DNA of 64,000 nt from Archivesica marissinica (lineage: Eukaryota > Mollusca > Bivalvia > Venerida > Vesicomyidae), in NCBI GenBank assembly GCA_014843695.1, contig CM026386.1, positions 14,264,952 through 14,328,951 of the forward strand, read 5' to 3'. Below are positions 11,535 to 21,887 of this stretch, piece by piece (position 1 is the stretch's first letter; each line of letters opens with the position of its first letter). A program made the translations under genes and the position numbers. The notes beneath the pieces are model-generated. The model saw only the letters and a list, made by a program, of their open reading frames with translations, had not been told where the DNA came from and did no database searches.

Positions 11535-11754
11535 GTAAAGTTAGAAACAATCAATGATTGAATGAAATGATATTAAGACCATTAATGCAATGGATGCAGA
11601 GTGAAGCCCATTAGCAGTTGAAATATATACATATATAAGTAATACATCATTGTGATTAAGCAGCCAGTATAAAATATTGTTGTGTATTAACATGTTAAAT
11701 ATCAACGAAATGTCTAACACGAATTAACTGTTTAATATGTGTTAATACTTTCAG

Positions 11755-11957
11755 AATGTCAAACGCCTTCAAGGGAAATGAAACAGAATTGTTAACGATC
11801 AACTCAATAAATACGATCTTTCATTACGGAGATGATTTGAAATACAAATGTGCATGTGGTTACGGGTTTAGCAAAAACGCAATATCTCATGAAACAAGGA
11901 ATGTCTCCTGTGGAGATAATGCACAGTTTGCAGACTTGGAGAACTGCACAAAACTAG
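11755..11957 (+). pseudogene. Type A sushi exon with 1-base deletion
   Basis: 203 bp. One A is missing in CTTCAAAGG near the start, so nearly all of the module is out of frame. It also encodes, in the original frame, an Arg to Cys change giving KCACGYGF (a fifth Cys). Splice sites are intact. Confidence 0.7.
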
Positions 11958-12179
11958 GTAAAGTTAGACACTAATCAATGATTGAATGAAATGATATTAA
12001 GACCATTAATGCAATGGATTCAGAGTGAAGCCCATTAGCAGTTGAAATATATACATATATAAGTAATAAATCATTGTGATTAAGCAGCCAGTATAAAATA
12101 TTGTTGTGTATTAACATGTTGAATATCAACGAAATGTCTAACACGAATTAACTGTTTAATATGTGTTTAATACTTTCAG

Positions 12180-12383
12180 AATGTCAAACGCCTTCAAAGG
12201 GAAATGAAACAGAATTGTTAACGATCAACTCAATAAATACGATCTTTCATTACGGAGATGATTTGAAATACAAATGTGCACGTGGTTACGGGTTTAGCAA
12301 AAACGCAACATCTCATGAAACAAGGAATGTCTCGTGTGGAGATAATGCACAGTTTGGAGACTTGGAGAACTGCACAAAACTAG
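12180..12383 (+). CDS. Type A sushi exon, PSKG/NVS variant
   Basis: Intact; PSKG, NVS, FGDLENC. Followed by the longer intron class. Confidence 0.84.
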
Positions 12384-12613
12384 GTAAAGTTAGAAACTAA
12401 TCAATGATTGAATGAAATGATATTAAGACCATTAATGCAATGGATGCAGAGTGAAGCCCATTAGCAGTTGAAATATATACATATATAAGTAATACATCAT
12501 TGTCAAAATATCAGATTAAGCAGCCAGTATAAAATTGTTGTGTATTAACATGTTAAATATCAACGAAATGTCTAACACGAATTAACTGTTTAATATATGT
12601 TTAATACTTTCAG

Positions 12614-12817
12614 AATGTCAAACGCCTTCACAGGGAAATGAAACAGAATTGTTAACGATCAACTCAATAAACACGATCTTTCATTACGGAGATGATTTGA
12701 AATACAAATGTGCACGTGGTTACGGGTTTAGCAAAAACGCAACATCTCATGAAACAAGGAATGTCACGTGTGGAGACAATGCACAGTTTGGAGACTTGGA
12801 GAACTGCACAAAACTAG
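12614..12817 (+). CDS. Type A sushi exon, consensus
   Basis: Intact consensus protein; AACACG for AATACG in the INT segment is silent. Confidence 0.84.
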
Positions 12818-13039
12818 GTAAAGTTAGAAACAAATCAATGATTGAATGAAATGATATTAAGACCATTAATGCAATGGATGCAGAGTGAAGCCCATTAGCA
12901 GTTGAAATATATACATTTATAAGTAATACATCATTGTGATTAAGCAGCCAGTATAACATATTGTTGTGTATTAACATGTTAAATATCAACGAAATGTCTA
13001 ACACGAATTAACTGTTTAATATGTGTTTAATACTTTCAG

Positions 13040-13243
13040 AATGTCAAACGCCTTCACAGGGAAATGTAACAGAATTGTTAACGATCAACTCAATAAATAC
13101 GATCTTTCATTACGGAGATGATTTGAAATACAAATGTGCACGTGGTTACGGGTTTAGCAAAAACGCAACATCTCATGAAACAAGGAATGTCTCGTGTGGA
13201 GATAATGCACAGTTTGCAGACTTTGAGAACTGCACAAAACTAG
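13040..13243 (+). CDS. Type A sushi exon, GNVTE/FADFENC variant
   Basis: Intact. GNVTE keeps the first sequon (NVT); NVS as third sequon; FADFENC before the last Cys. Confidence 0.84.
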
Positions 13244-13471
13244 GTAAAGTTAGAAACTAATCAATGATTGAATGAAATGATATTAAGACCATTAATGCAA
13301 TGGATGCAGAGTGAAGCCCATTAGCAGTTGAAATATATACACATATAAGTAATAATCATTGTCAAAATATGATTAAGCAGCCAGTATAAAATATTGTTGT
13401 GTATTAACATGTTAAATATCAACGAAATGTCTAACACGAATTAACTGTTTAATATGTGTTAATACTTTCAG

Positions 13472-13675
13472 AATGTCAAACGCCTTCACAGGGAAATGAA
13501 ACAGAATTGTTAACGATCAACTCAATAAATACGATCTTTCATTACGGAGATGATTTGAAATACAAATGTGCACGTGGTTACGGGTTTAGCAAAAACGCAA
13601 CATCTCATGAAACAAGGAATGTCACTTGTGGAGATAATGCACAGTTTGGAGACTTGGAGAACTGCACAAAACTAG
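13472..13675 (+). CDS. Type A sushi exon, consensus
   Basis: Intact consensus protein; silent ACTTGT at the third Cys. The donor is followed by TTAGTAAAAA instead of TTAGAAAC, as in the unit at the right edge of the first gap. Confidence 0.84.
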
Positions 13676-13896
13676 GTAAAGTTAGTAAAAATCAATGATT
13701 GAATGAAATGACATTAAGACCATTAATGCAATGGATGCAGAGTGAAGCCCATTAGCAGTTGAAATATATACATATATAAGTAATACATCATTGTGATTAA
13801 GCAGCCAGTATAAAATATTGTTGTGTATTAACATGTTAAATATCAACGAAATGTCTAACACGAATTAACTGTTTAATATGTGTTTAATACTTTCAG

Positions 13897-14100
13897 AATG
13901 TCAAACGCCTTCACAGGGAAATGAAACAGAATTGTTAACGATCAACTCAATAAATACGATCTTTCATTACGGAGATGATTTGAAATACAAATGTGCACGT
14001 GGTTACGGGTTTAGCAAAAACGCAACTTCTCATGAAACAAGGAATGTCAAGTGTGGAGATAATGCACAGTTTGGAGACTTGGAGAACTGCACAACACTAG
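13897..14100 (+). CDS. Type A sushi exon, NVKC/NCTTLG variant
   Basis: Intact; loses the third sequon (NVK). Same amino-acid variant as minus-strand exon 2385-2588. Confidence 0.84.
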
Positions 14101-14332
14101 GTAAAGTTAGAAACAAATCAATGATTGAATGAAATGATATTAAGACCATTAATGCAATGGATGCAGAGTGAAGCCCATTAGCAGTTGAAATATATACACA
14201 TATAAGTAATACATCATTGTCAAAATATCAGATTAAGCAGCCAGTATAAAATAGTGTTGTGTATTAACATGTTAAATATCAACGAAATGTCTAACACGAA
14301 TTAACTGTTTAATATGTGTTTAATACTTTCAG

Positions 14333-14533
14333 AATGTCAAACGCCTTCACAGGGAAATGAAACAGAATTGTTAATGATCAACTCAATAAATACGATTTCA
14401 TTACGGAGATGATTTGAAATACAAATGTGCACGTGGTTACGGGTTAGCAAAAACGCAACATCTCATGAAACAAGGAATGTCACGTGTGGAGATAATGCAC
14501 AGTTTGGAGACTTGGAGAACTGCACAAAACTAG
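14333..14533 (+). pseudogene. Type A sushi exon with two small deletions
   Basis: 201 bp. Two bases are missing in CGATCTTTC, which leads to an early TGA, and one T in GGGTTTAGC. LMINS variant. The exon at the matching place in the second copy (35829-36032) is intact. Confidence 0.7.
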
Positions 14534-14755
14534 GTAAAGTTAGAAACAAATCAATGATTGAATAAAATGATATTAAGACCATTAATGCAATGGATGCAGA
14601 GTGAAGCCCATTAGCAGTTGAAATATATACATATATAAGTAATACATCATTGTGATTAAGCAGCCAGTATAAAATATTGTTGTGTATTAACATGTTAAAT
14701 ATCAACGAAATGTCTAACACGAATTAACTGTTTAATATGTGTTTAATACTTTCAG

Positions 14756-14959
14756 AATGTCAAACGCCTTCACAGGGAAATGAAACAGAATTGTTAACGA
14801 TCAACTCAATAAATACGATCTTTCATTACGGAGATGATTTGAAATACAAATGTGCACGTGGTTACGGGTTTAGCAAAAACGCAACATCTCATGAAACAAG
14901 GAATGTCTCGTGTGGAGATAATGCACAGTTTGCATACTTTGAGAACTGCACAAAACTAG
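14756..14959 (+). CDS. Type A sushi exon, FAYFENC variant
   Basis: Intact; NVS and FAYFENC before the last Cys. Confidence 0.84.
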
Positions 14960-15191
14960 GTAAAGTTAGAAACTAATCAATGATTGAATGAAATGATATT
15001 AAGACCATTAATGCAATGGATGCAGAGTGAAGCCCATTAGCAGTTGAAATATATACACATATAAGTAATACATCATTGTCAAAATATCAGATTAAGCAGC
15101 CAGTATAAAATATTGTTGTGTATTAACATGTTAAATATCAACGAAATGTCTAACACGAATTAACTGTTTAATATGTGTTTAATACTTTCAG

Positions 15192-15395
15192 AATGTCAAA
15201 CGCCTTCACAGGGAAATGAAACAGAATTGTTAACGATCAACTCAATAAATACGATCTTTCATTACGGAGATGATTTAAAATACAAATGTGCACGTGGTTA
15301 CGGGTTTAGCACAAACGCAACATCTCATGAAACAAGGAATGTCACGTGTGGAGATAATGCACAATTTGGAGACTTGGAGAACTGCACAAAACTAG
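15192..15395 (+). CDS. Type A sushi exon, STNATS variant
   Basis: Intact; same variant bases as 10905 and 11331. The matching exon of copy 2 (36691-36894) is SKNATS instead. Confidence 0.84.
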
Positions 15396-15617
15396 GTAAA
15401 GTTAGAAACAAATCAATGATTGAATGAAATGATATTAAGACCATTAATGCAATGGATGCAGAGTGAAGCCCATTAGCAGTTGAAATATATACATTTATAA
15501 GTAATACATCATTGTGATTAAGCAGCCAGTATAAAATATTGTTGTGTATTAACATGTTAAATATCAACGAAATGTCTAACACGAATTAACTGTTTAATAT
15601 GTGTTTAATACTTTCAG

Positions 15618-15821
15618 AATGTCAAACGCCTTCACAGGGAAATGAAACAGAATTGTTAACGATCAACTCAATAAATACGATCTTTCATTACGGAGATGAT
15701 TTGAAATACAAATGTGCACGTGGTTACGGGTTTAGCAAAAACGCAACATCTCATGAAACAAGGAATGTCTCGTGTGGAGATAATACACAGTTTGGAGACT
15801 TGGAGAACTGCACAAAACTAG
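15618..15821 (+). CDS. Type A sushi exon, NVS/DNTQ variant
   Basis: Intact; PSQG, NVS and DNTQFGD. Aligns with 37117-37320 of copy 2, which has PSKG. Confidence 0.84.
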
Positions 15822-16053
15822 GTAAAGTTAGAAACTAATCAATGATTGAATGAAATGATATTAAGACCATTAATGCAATGGATGCAGAGTGAAGCCCATT
15901 AGCAGTTGAAATATATACATATATAAGTAATACATCATTGTCAAAATATCAGATTAAGCAGCCAGTATAAAATATTGTTGTGTATTAACATGTTAAATAT
16001 CAACGAAATGTCTAACACGAATTAACTGTTTAATATGTGTTTAATACTTTCAG

Positions 16054-16254
16054 AATGTCAAACGCCTTCACGGAAATGAAACAGAATTGTTAACGATCAA
16101 CTCAATAAATACGATCTTTCATTACGGAGATGATTTGAAATACAAATGTGCACGTGGTTACGGGTTTAGCAAAACGCAACATCTCATGAAACAAGGAATG
16201 TCACGTGTGGAGATAATGCACAGTTTGGAGACTTGGAGAACTGCACAAAACTAG
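16054..16254 (+). pseudogene. Type A sushi exon with two small deletions
   Basis: 201 bp: two bases lost in TTCACAGGG and one A in AGCAAAAACG. Between them the frame is shifted. The counterpart in copy 2 (37553-37756) is intact, so this may be a base-calling error. Confidence 0.7.
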
Positions 16255-16486
16255 GTAAAGTTAGAAACTAATCAATGATTGAATGAAATGATATTAAGAC
16301 CATTAATGCAATGGATGCAGAGTGAAGCCCATTAGCAGTTGAAATATATACATATATAAGTAATACATCATTGTCAAAATATCAGATTAAGCAGCCAGTA
16401 TAAAATATTGTTGTGTATTAACATGTTAAATATCAACGAAATGTCTAACACGAATTAACTGTTTAATATGTGTTTAATACTTTCAG

Positions 16487-16690
16487 AATGTCAAACACCT
16501 TCAATGGGAAATGAAACAGAGTTTTTAACGAACATCTCAATAAATACGATCTTTTATTACGAAGATGTTTTGAAATACAAATGTGCACGTGGTTACGGAC
16601 TTAGCAAAAACTCAACATCTCATGAAACCAGGGATGTCTCATGTGGAGATGATGTACAGTTTGGAGACTTTGAGAACTGCACAAAACTAG
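16487..16690 (+). CDS. Diverged type A sushi exon (A' 1)
   Basis: Intact and clearly diverged from the array consensus: PSMG start, FLTNIS, FYYEDVLKYKC, YGLSKNSTS, RDVSC, GDDVQFGDFENC. Four Cys kept. Sequons NET, NIS, NST and NCT, so one site has moved. First of three such exons that end the homogeneous array; identical in copy 2 at 37989-38192. Confidence 0.86.
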
Positions 16691-16982
16691 GTAAAGTTAG
16701 AAAACATCAATGAGTGTATGAAATGATATTAAGACCATTAATGCAATGGATGCAGAGTGAAGCCCATTAGCAATTGAAATATATACCTATAATAGGTAAT
16801 ACTCTATTGTCAAAATAACAGATTAAGCAGCCAGTATACAATATATAGTGTTGTGTATTAACATTTTAAATATCAACGAAATGTATAACACGACAACTGC
16901 ATAGTTGTTGTATAATATATACACTTGAAATAATGCTTATGATCTGAGATTATCTTTGTAATTATGTGTTTAATACTTTCAG
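16691..16982 (+). other. Intron between A' exons
   Basis: 292-bp intron, longer than in the array because of an added segment around CGACAACTGCATAGTTGTTG (a short inverted repeat) and ATATATACACTT. No coding signal seen. Confidence 0.7.
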
Positions 16983-17186
16983 AATGTGAAACACCTTCAA
17001 TGGGAAATGAAACAGAGTTTTTAACGAACATCTCAATAAATACGATTTTTCATTACGGAGATGTTTTGATATACAAATGTGCCCGTGGTTACGGGTTTAG
17101 CAAAAACGCAACATCTCATGAAACAAGGAATGTCACGTGTGGCGATAAGGCACAGTTTGGAGACTTTGAGAACTGCACAAAACTAG
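16983..17186 (+). CDS. Diverged type A sushi exon (A' 2)
   Basis: Intact: starts EC-ETP, FLTNIS, HYGDVLIYKC, SKNATS, NVTC, GDKAQFGDFENC. Sequons NET, NIS, NAT, NVT and NCT (five). Same in copy 2 at 38485-38688. Confidence 0.86.
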
Positions 17187-17477
17187 GTAAAGTTAGAAAT
17201 AATCAATGATTGAATGAAATGATATTAAGACCATTAATGCAATGGATGCAGAGTGAAGCCCCATTAGCAGTTGAGATATATACATATATAAGTAATACTT
17301 CATTGTCAAAATAACAGATTAAGCAGCCATTATACAATATATAGTGTTGTGTATTAACATGATAAATATCACTGAAATGTATAACACGACTGGTGCATAA
17401 TAAATGTGTAATATATACACTTCAAATATTGCCTGTTATCTGAGATTGACTGTTTAATATGTGTCTAATACTTTCAG

Positions 17478-17681
17478 AATGTCAAACGCCTTCAAAGGGA
17501 AATGAAACAGAATTGTTACCGAACACCTCAATATATACGATCTTTCATTACGGAGATGTTTTGAAATACAAATGTGCCCGTGGTTACGGGTTTAGCAAAC
17601 ACGCAATATCTCATGAAACTAGGAATGTCTCGTGTGGAGATGATGCACAGTTTGGACACTTTGAGAACTGCACAAAACTAG
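17478..17681 (+). CDS. Diverged type A sushi exon (A' 3)
   Basis: Intact: PSKG, LLPNTSIYT, SKHAIS (sequon lost), NVSC, GDDAQFGHFENC. Sequons NET, NTS, NVS and NCT. Same in copy 2 at 38980-39183. Confidence 0.86.
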
Positions 17682-17965
17682 GTAAAGTTAGCAAATAATC
17701 ATTTCTTGAATGAAATGATATTAAGACCATTAAAACAATGGAAGCAAAATGAAGCTCATCAACAGATGAAATATATACCTATATTAAGGTAATACATAAT
17801 TGTCAAAATAACAGAAGAAACAACGAGTATCATAGACATTATATTGTATTAACATCATGTTATATATCAACACAATTTAACAAAACAAAATGTCATACTT
17901 ATTGTGTAATATATACAAATAATGCCTATAATATGAGATTACCTGTGTGTGTTTAATACATTCAG

Positions 17966-18068
17966 AATGTGTAAGGCCTTCAACGGGAATTGAAATAGAG
18001 TTTATAACGAACACCTCCAACAATATGACCTTTCCTTACGGATATGGTTTATATACAAATGTGCCCGT
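17966..18068 (+). pseudogene. Truncated type A sushi exon
   Basis: Acceptor ATTCAG and the first half of an A-type module (EC-VRPSTG, then FITNTSN and PYGY). It stops within the GTGCCCGTG before the third Cys, where the sequence changes directly into intron of the B type (TTCTGGTTTGTGCCG). A frameshift lies in GGTTTATATAC. No donor. It marks the boundary between A and B regions; copy 2 has the same broken exon at 39468-39570. Confidence 0.75.
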
Positions 18069-18214
18069 GTTCTGGTTTGTGCCGTTCTTTACCTGATTTA
18101 TTTTGCTTACTTAATAACTGTTGTTATAGTATGTGCTTTTCATTATCTAATTGTCAAATATAAGTAACATGTATATTATGATTATCTGCTCACAATAGCA
18201 GTTGTTAATTTCAG

Positions 18215-18427
18215 AATGTCCAGTGCCTACGATAAAGCAAGATGCTCATTTGGAATGGGTAAATAAGTCTGTACACACATCTCAACTACATCCATACGAC
18301 ACTATGCTTAAATACAAATGTGTGACTGGATACGGATTCCTCAGTAATGCTTCAAATCATACAACAAACACTGTCAAGTGTGAAGCTAGTGCTAAATTCG
18401 GCACATTGATGACGTGCATAATAAAGG
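18215..18427 (+). CDS. Type B sushi (CCP) exon 1
   Basis: A 213-bp phase 1-1 exon (71 codons), acceptor TTTCAG, donor GTAAGT. Module layout: Cys at 2, 36, 56 and 68; Trp15; YKCVTGYGF around Cys36; Phe62 where sushi domains usually have Trp. Sequons NKS, NAS and NHT. The B type shares the fold and the phase with A but little sequence outside YKC-x-x-GYGF. Like A it is taken to be an extracellular binding or spacer module; no ligand can be inferred. Copy 2 (39717-39929) differs by one Lys to Thr beside Cys36. Confidence 0.86.
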
Positions 18428-19146
18428 GTAAGTAATTCAGTTAATATATGCAAACAGAATACTACGTTCTAAAATCATTCCGTTTTCCTTGTATATTTTG
18501 TCCGAAAACGGTGCATTTAGTACATCTGTCATCAAATCGATATAAATGAAACACCAAGCGTTTCTTGTTCATACACTCAATCGACAGGGACAAAACTTGA
18601 ATACATTCAATGCTGCTTTACACACTGGGACGGCAAATAGTCATATATATATACAACAGGATCTATCTATATTTACAATTAGTTTCATTCTAAACTTTTC
18701 AATTAATTAGCTCTAGCATCTATGTGATTAGCTCCCAGAGATGGGTCCAGCTAAATGAACCATTTAAAATATACATGTATGCCGTTGGTGGTCGTATAAT
18801 GTTCTAAGTTTAAATATACGACTACAATCGACTGCACATGAAAGCGAGTTAAGCGTTTCAGTACAATTAAATGTTTGTCTGACATAATCATATTTATTCG
18901 GCATTATGTTTGGTATGGTATGACATACCGTTATTTATTTCTTTTTCACAATGATGGTTTCTGTTGAGGTGTGTGATGTTGGATGCAGGAGGTGATGTGT
19001 ATACTGGTTTGTGTCGTTCTTTACCTAATTGATTTTGCTTTCTTAATAACTATTGCTATAGTATGTGCTTTTCGTTGCCTAATTGTCAAATACTAGTAAT
19101 ATGTTGACTATGATTATCTGCTCACAATAGTTGTTGTTAATTTCAG
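18428..19146 (+). other. Type B intron
   Basis: 719-bp intron made of blocks that recur in every B intron: ATACTACGTTCTA soon after the donor, CACCAAG...GTTCATAC, ATCTATATTTACAATTAG, a TATGCCGTTGGTGGTCG block, then CACAATGATGGTTTCTGTTG and the TTGTTAATTTCAG acceptor. It keeps the empty TA site where the neighbouring intron took a Tc1 insertion. Confidence 0.75.
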
Positions 19147-19359
19147 AATGTCCGTTGCCCACGATAGAGACAGATGCTCATTTGGAATGGGTAGATAAGT
19201 CTGTAAATACATCACGACTACATCCATACGGCACCATGCTTAAATACAAATGTGTGACTGGATACGGATTCTTCAGTAATGCTTCAAATCATACAACAAG
19301 CACTGTCACGTGTGAAGATAGTGCTACATTCGGAACGTTGAAGACGTGCAAAGAAAAGC
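19147..19359 (+). CDS. Type B sushi exon 2 (copy 1 version)
   Basis: Intact 213-bp exon: ETDAHLEWVDKS, LHPYGTM, SNASNHTTSTVTC, SATFGTLKTC. Donor GTAAGG after AAGC, so the split codon starts with C instead of the usual G. It differs at many bases from the exon at the same place in copy 2 (40649-40861), although flanking intron is nearly identical. Confidence 0.85.
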
Positions 19360-19616
19360 GTAAGGAATTTAGTTAATATTTGCAAAGAGAATACTACGTT
19401 CTATGATCATTCCATATTACCATATATGTATGTACCTTTAAGGTTTAAGCGTTGTCCGGAACATTTTGTACATCTGTCATCAACTTGATATAAATGTAAG
19501 AACACCAAGCGTTTCTTGTTCATACACTCAATCGACATGGACCAAACTTGAATACATTCAATGCTGCTTTACACACTGGGACGGTAAATAGTCATACATA
19601 CAACAGAATATATCTA

Positions 19617-21190
19617 TGCTCATTTCCAAAATAAAGTGTTCACTTTTGAATTTAGAATATTTCACTATTTAGAAGACATATCGGTTAGAAATTTCGCATA
19701 GTATACCTCAAGTATATTTGTCATCGATCAATTGCATAATCTACCACGTGGTATGCAAAAAATGTCAGTCCAGTCTGTGAGGCTTGATTTCGCATGATTT
19801 GCATGTGCAGCCCGAGGAAAATATACATGTCACCGGAAACTTGTATTAGTGTAATCTATGTCTTACATAACGGTTAAATCACATTTGAGTTCACATTGGT
19901 ACACAACGAACATGCCTAGATTGAGCGAAAATCAACGTATCCAAGCATTAACAATGCTTGCCCGTGGTGACAACGTCACTGACGTGAGTAGTGCGTTATG
20001 GTGGCACAGAAACACTATTATTCGCTTGCGCCAACGGTTCCAACAAACAGGTGGTGTAGCAGATCACCGAAGAACCGGTAGACCAAGAGTAACGAATCGG
20101 CAAACGGACCGGTTTATTACGTTGACGCACCTGCGACGTCGTTTCCAAACAGCGTCTAGTACCGCGAGACAGTATGGTATAAGCAGCCAGACTGTATTGC
20201 GCCGTCTTAGACATGCCCGGCCCCCATCCGAGCTAGGAGACCCTATGTGGGGCAGATCATGACAGCACGTCATCGGGCTGCTCGGTTGCAGTGGGCGAAA
20301 CGTCATTTCCGCTGGGGGCGACAACAGTGGGCTCGAGAGCTTTTCTCAGATGAGTCTAGATTCAATCTGAGTCACCATGACGGTCGCAGGCGGGTTTTTA
20401 TGTGAAGGGGGGAACATTTCACCAACTGTTGTCTCGTGGAGAGGAATAGATTCGTGCGCGGGAGCGTAATGGTTTGGGGAGGGATTATGGGAAGACGAAA
20501 GACAAATCTGGTTGTAATACGCGGCAATCTTAACGCGCAAGGCTACGTCGACCAGGTTTTGGAGCCTAAAGCAGTTCCATTTCTGCAACGACATGGGCCT
20601 GCTATGCTAATGCACGATAACGCCCGTCCCCATGTTGCACGAGTCAGTCGACAGTTTCTCAACATGAACAACGTTGTCGTGCTTCCCTGGCCTGCTATAT
20701 CCCCGGATATGAACCCAATCGAGCATATCTGGGATTACCTTGGCAGAAGGGTGCGATCCCGAGGAAATATCCACAATCTGAGGGACTTGGCAAACGCCCT
20801 CGTGCAAGAGTGGGATAACATCCCTGACGCAGTAATCAGACGTTACGTGCGGTCTATGCGAAGTCGAATTGGCGCCTGCATCAACAGCAGAGGTGCGCAC
20901 ACAAGATACTGAGCTAACAAAACACCAGAACTGCGATTAAAACAACTTTAAATGCATTATTGAATGTGACCTGATGCTTTGAGTACTTTTGCAACTTTGA
21001 TATTTTAGTACCGTCTCCTTTCTCGCATAAAAAGCTACTTAAACTGACCGTGACTTAAAATCATCTGATATGTCTGCCATATTCTATAGAGTCTGATCTA
21101 AAGTTTGGTACCAAATTTATAGGCTTTCGGTTAAATAGGCGATGAGAAATCACAGAAAGCAAAGTGCACACTTTATTTTGGAATTGAGTA
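19617..21190 (+). mobile_element. Tc1/mariner (DD34E-type) element, defective
   Basis: A 1,574-bp element inside a B intron. Ends are inverted repeats: TGCTCATTTCCAAAATAAAG on the left and the reverse complement of TACTCAATTCCAAAATAAAG on the right, extending into GTG(T/C)(A)CACTTT. It is flanked by TA on both sides (19615-19616, 21191-21192). Uninterrupted versions of this intron block (ATCTATCTATATTTACAATT near 18670) show the empty TA site. The transposase inside is broken. Confidence 0.88.
19912..20912 (+). pseudogene. Tc1-family transposase, frameshifted and interrupted
   Basis: The N-terminal helix-turn-helix half starts at MPRLSENQRIQ and includes RRTGRPRVT, a GRPR-type DNA-binding motif. 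The frame slips by one base in the C run at 20221-20225. Downstream, in frame 0, are FSDESRF (first catalytic Asp, 20349-20351), MHDNARPH (second Asp) and NPIEHIWD (Glu), with 34 residues between Asp and Glu, the DD34E spacing of Tc1. An in-frame TGA lies at 20403-20405. The last stop (TGA at 20910) is a Leu-type TTA in copy 2. Copy 2 has the same frameshift and the same TGA. Confidence 0.85.
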
Positions 21191-21674
21191 TATATTTACA
21201 ATTAGTCTCATTCTAAGCTTTTCAATTAATTAGCTCTAGCATCTCTGTGATTAGATCCCAGCGATTGGTCCAGCTAAACGAAACATTTAAAATATACATG
21301 TATGCCGTTGGTGGTCGTTCGTATAATGTTCTAAGTTTAAAAATACGACTACAATCGACTGCGCATGAAAGCGAGTTCTGCGTTTAAGAACAATTAAATG
21401 TTTGTCTGACATAATCATATTTATTCGGCATTATGTGTGGTATGGTATGACATACCGTTATTTATTTTCTTTTTCACAATGATGGTTTCTGTTGAGGTGT
21501 GTGATGTTGGATGCAGGAGGTGATGTGCATACTGGTTTGTGTCGTTCTTTACCTAATTGATTTTGCTTACTTAATAACTATTGCTATAATATGTGCTTTT
21601 CGTTGCCTAATTGTCAAATACTAGTAATATGTTGACTATGATTATCTGCTCACAATAGTAGTTGTTAATTCCAG
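21191..21674 (+). other. Remainder of type B intron after Tc1 insertion
   Basis: Intron continues with TTTACAATTAGTCTCATTC, the GCCGTTGGTGGTCG block and CACAATGATGGTTTCTG, ending in acceptor TTCCAG (others have TTTCAG). Confidence 0.75.
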
Positions 21675-21887
21675 AATGTCCGTTGCCTGCGATAAAGAAT
21701 GATGCTCATTTGGAATGGGTAAATAAGTATGTGCACACATCTCAACTACTACCATACGACACCATGCTTCAATACAAATGTGTGACTGGATACGGATTCC
21801 TCGGTAATGCGTCAAGTCATATAACAAACACTGTCAGGTGTGAAGATAGTGCTAAATTCGGCACCTTCATGACGTGCAAACTAAAGG
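21675..21887 (+). CDS. Type B sushi exon 3
   Basis: Intact 213 bp: PLPAIKNDAHLEWVNKY, LLPYDTMLQYKC, LGNASSHITNTVRC, SAKFGTFMTC. One clear sequon, NAS. Donor GTAAGG. Copy 2 (44945-45157) differs at two residues (Tyr to Ser, Met to Val). Confidence 0.86.

Larger units (their letters stand above)
6828..16690 (+). repeat. Tandem array of type A sushi-exon units, plus strand (contig 2)
   Basis: About 23 units, mostly 423-436 bp. Two length classes exist: ~426 bp, and ~436 bp with an extra TCAAAATATCA block in the intron. From about 13.5 kb onward they alternate, giving an ~862-bp two-unit higher-order repeat. Introns carry TTAAC near their 3' end as a possible branch site, then TTTAATACTTTCAG. 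Short introns of ~220-232 bp. Confidence 0.92.

Noticed and set aside
1..16690. CRISPR-like array
   Set aside because: Units are ~430 bp with exons and eukaryotic splice sites; repeats and spacers of CRISPR type are absent, as they are in the 32-, 36- and 49-bp minisatellites, which have no unique spacers.
20064..20324. Open frames on the strand opposite to the Tc1 transposase
   Set aside because: Shadow frames; the plus-strand frames carry the helix-turn-helix and DD34E motifs.
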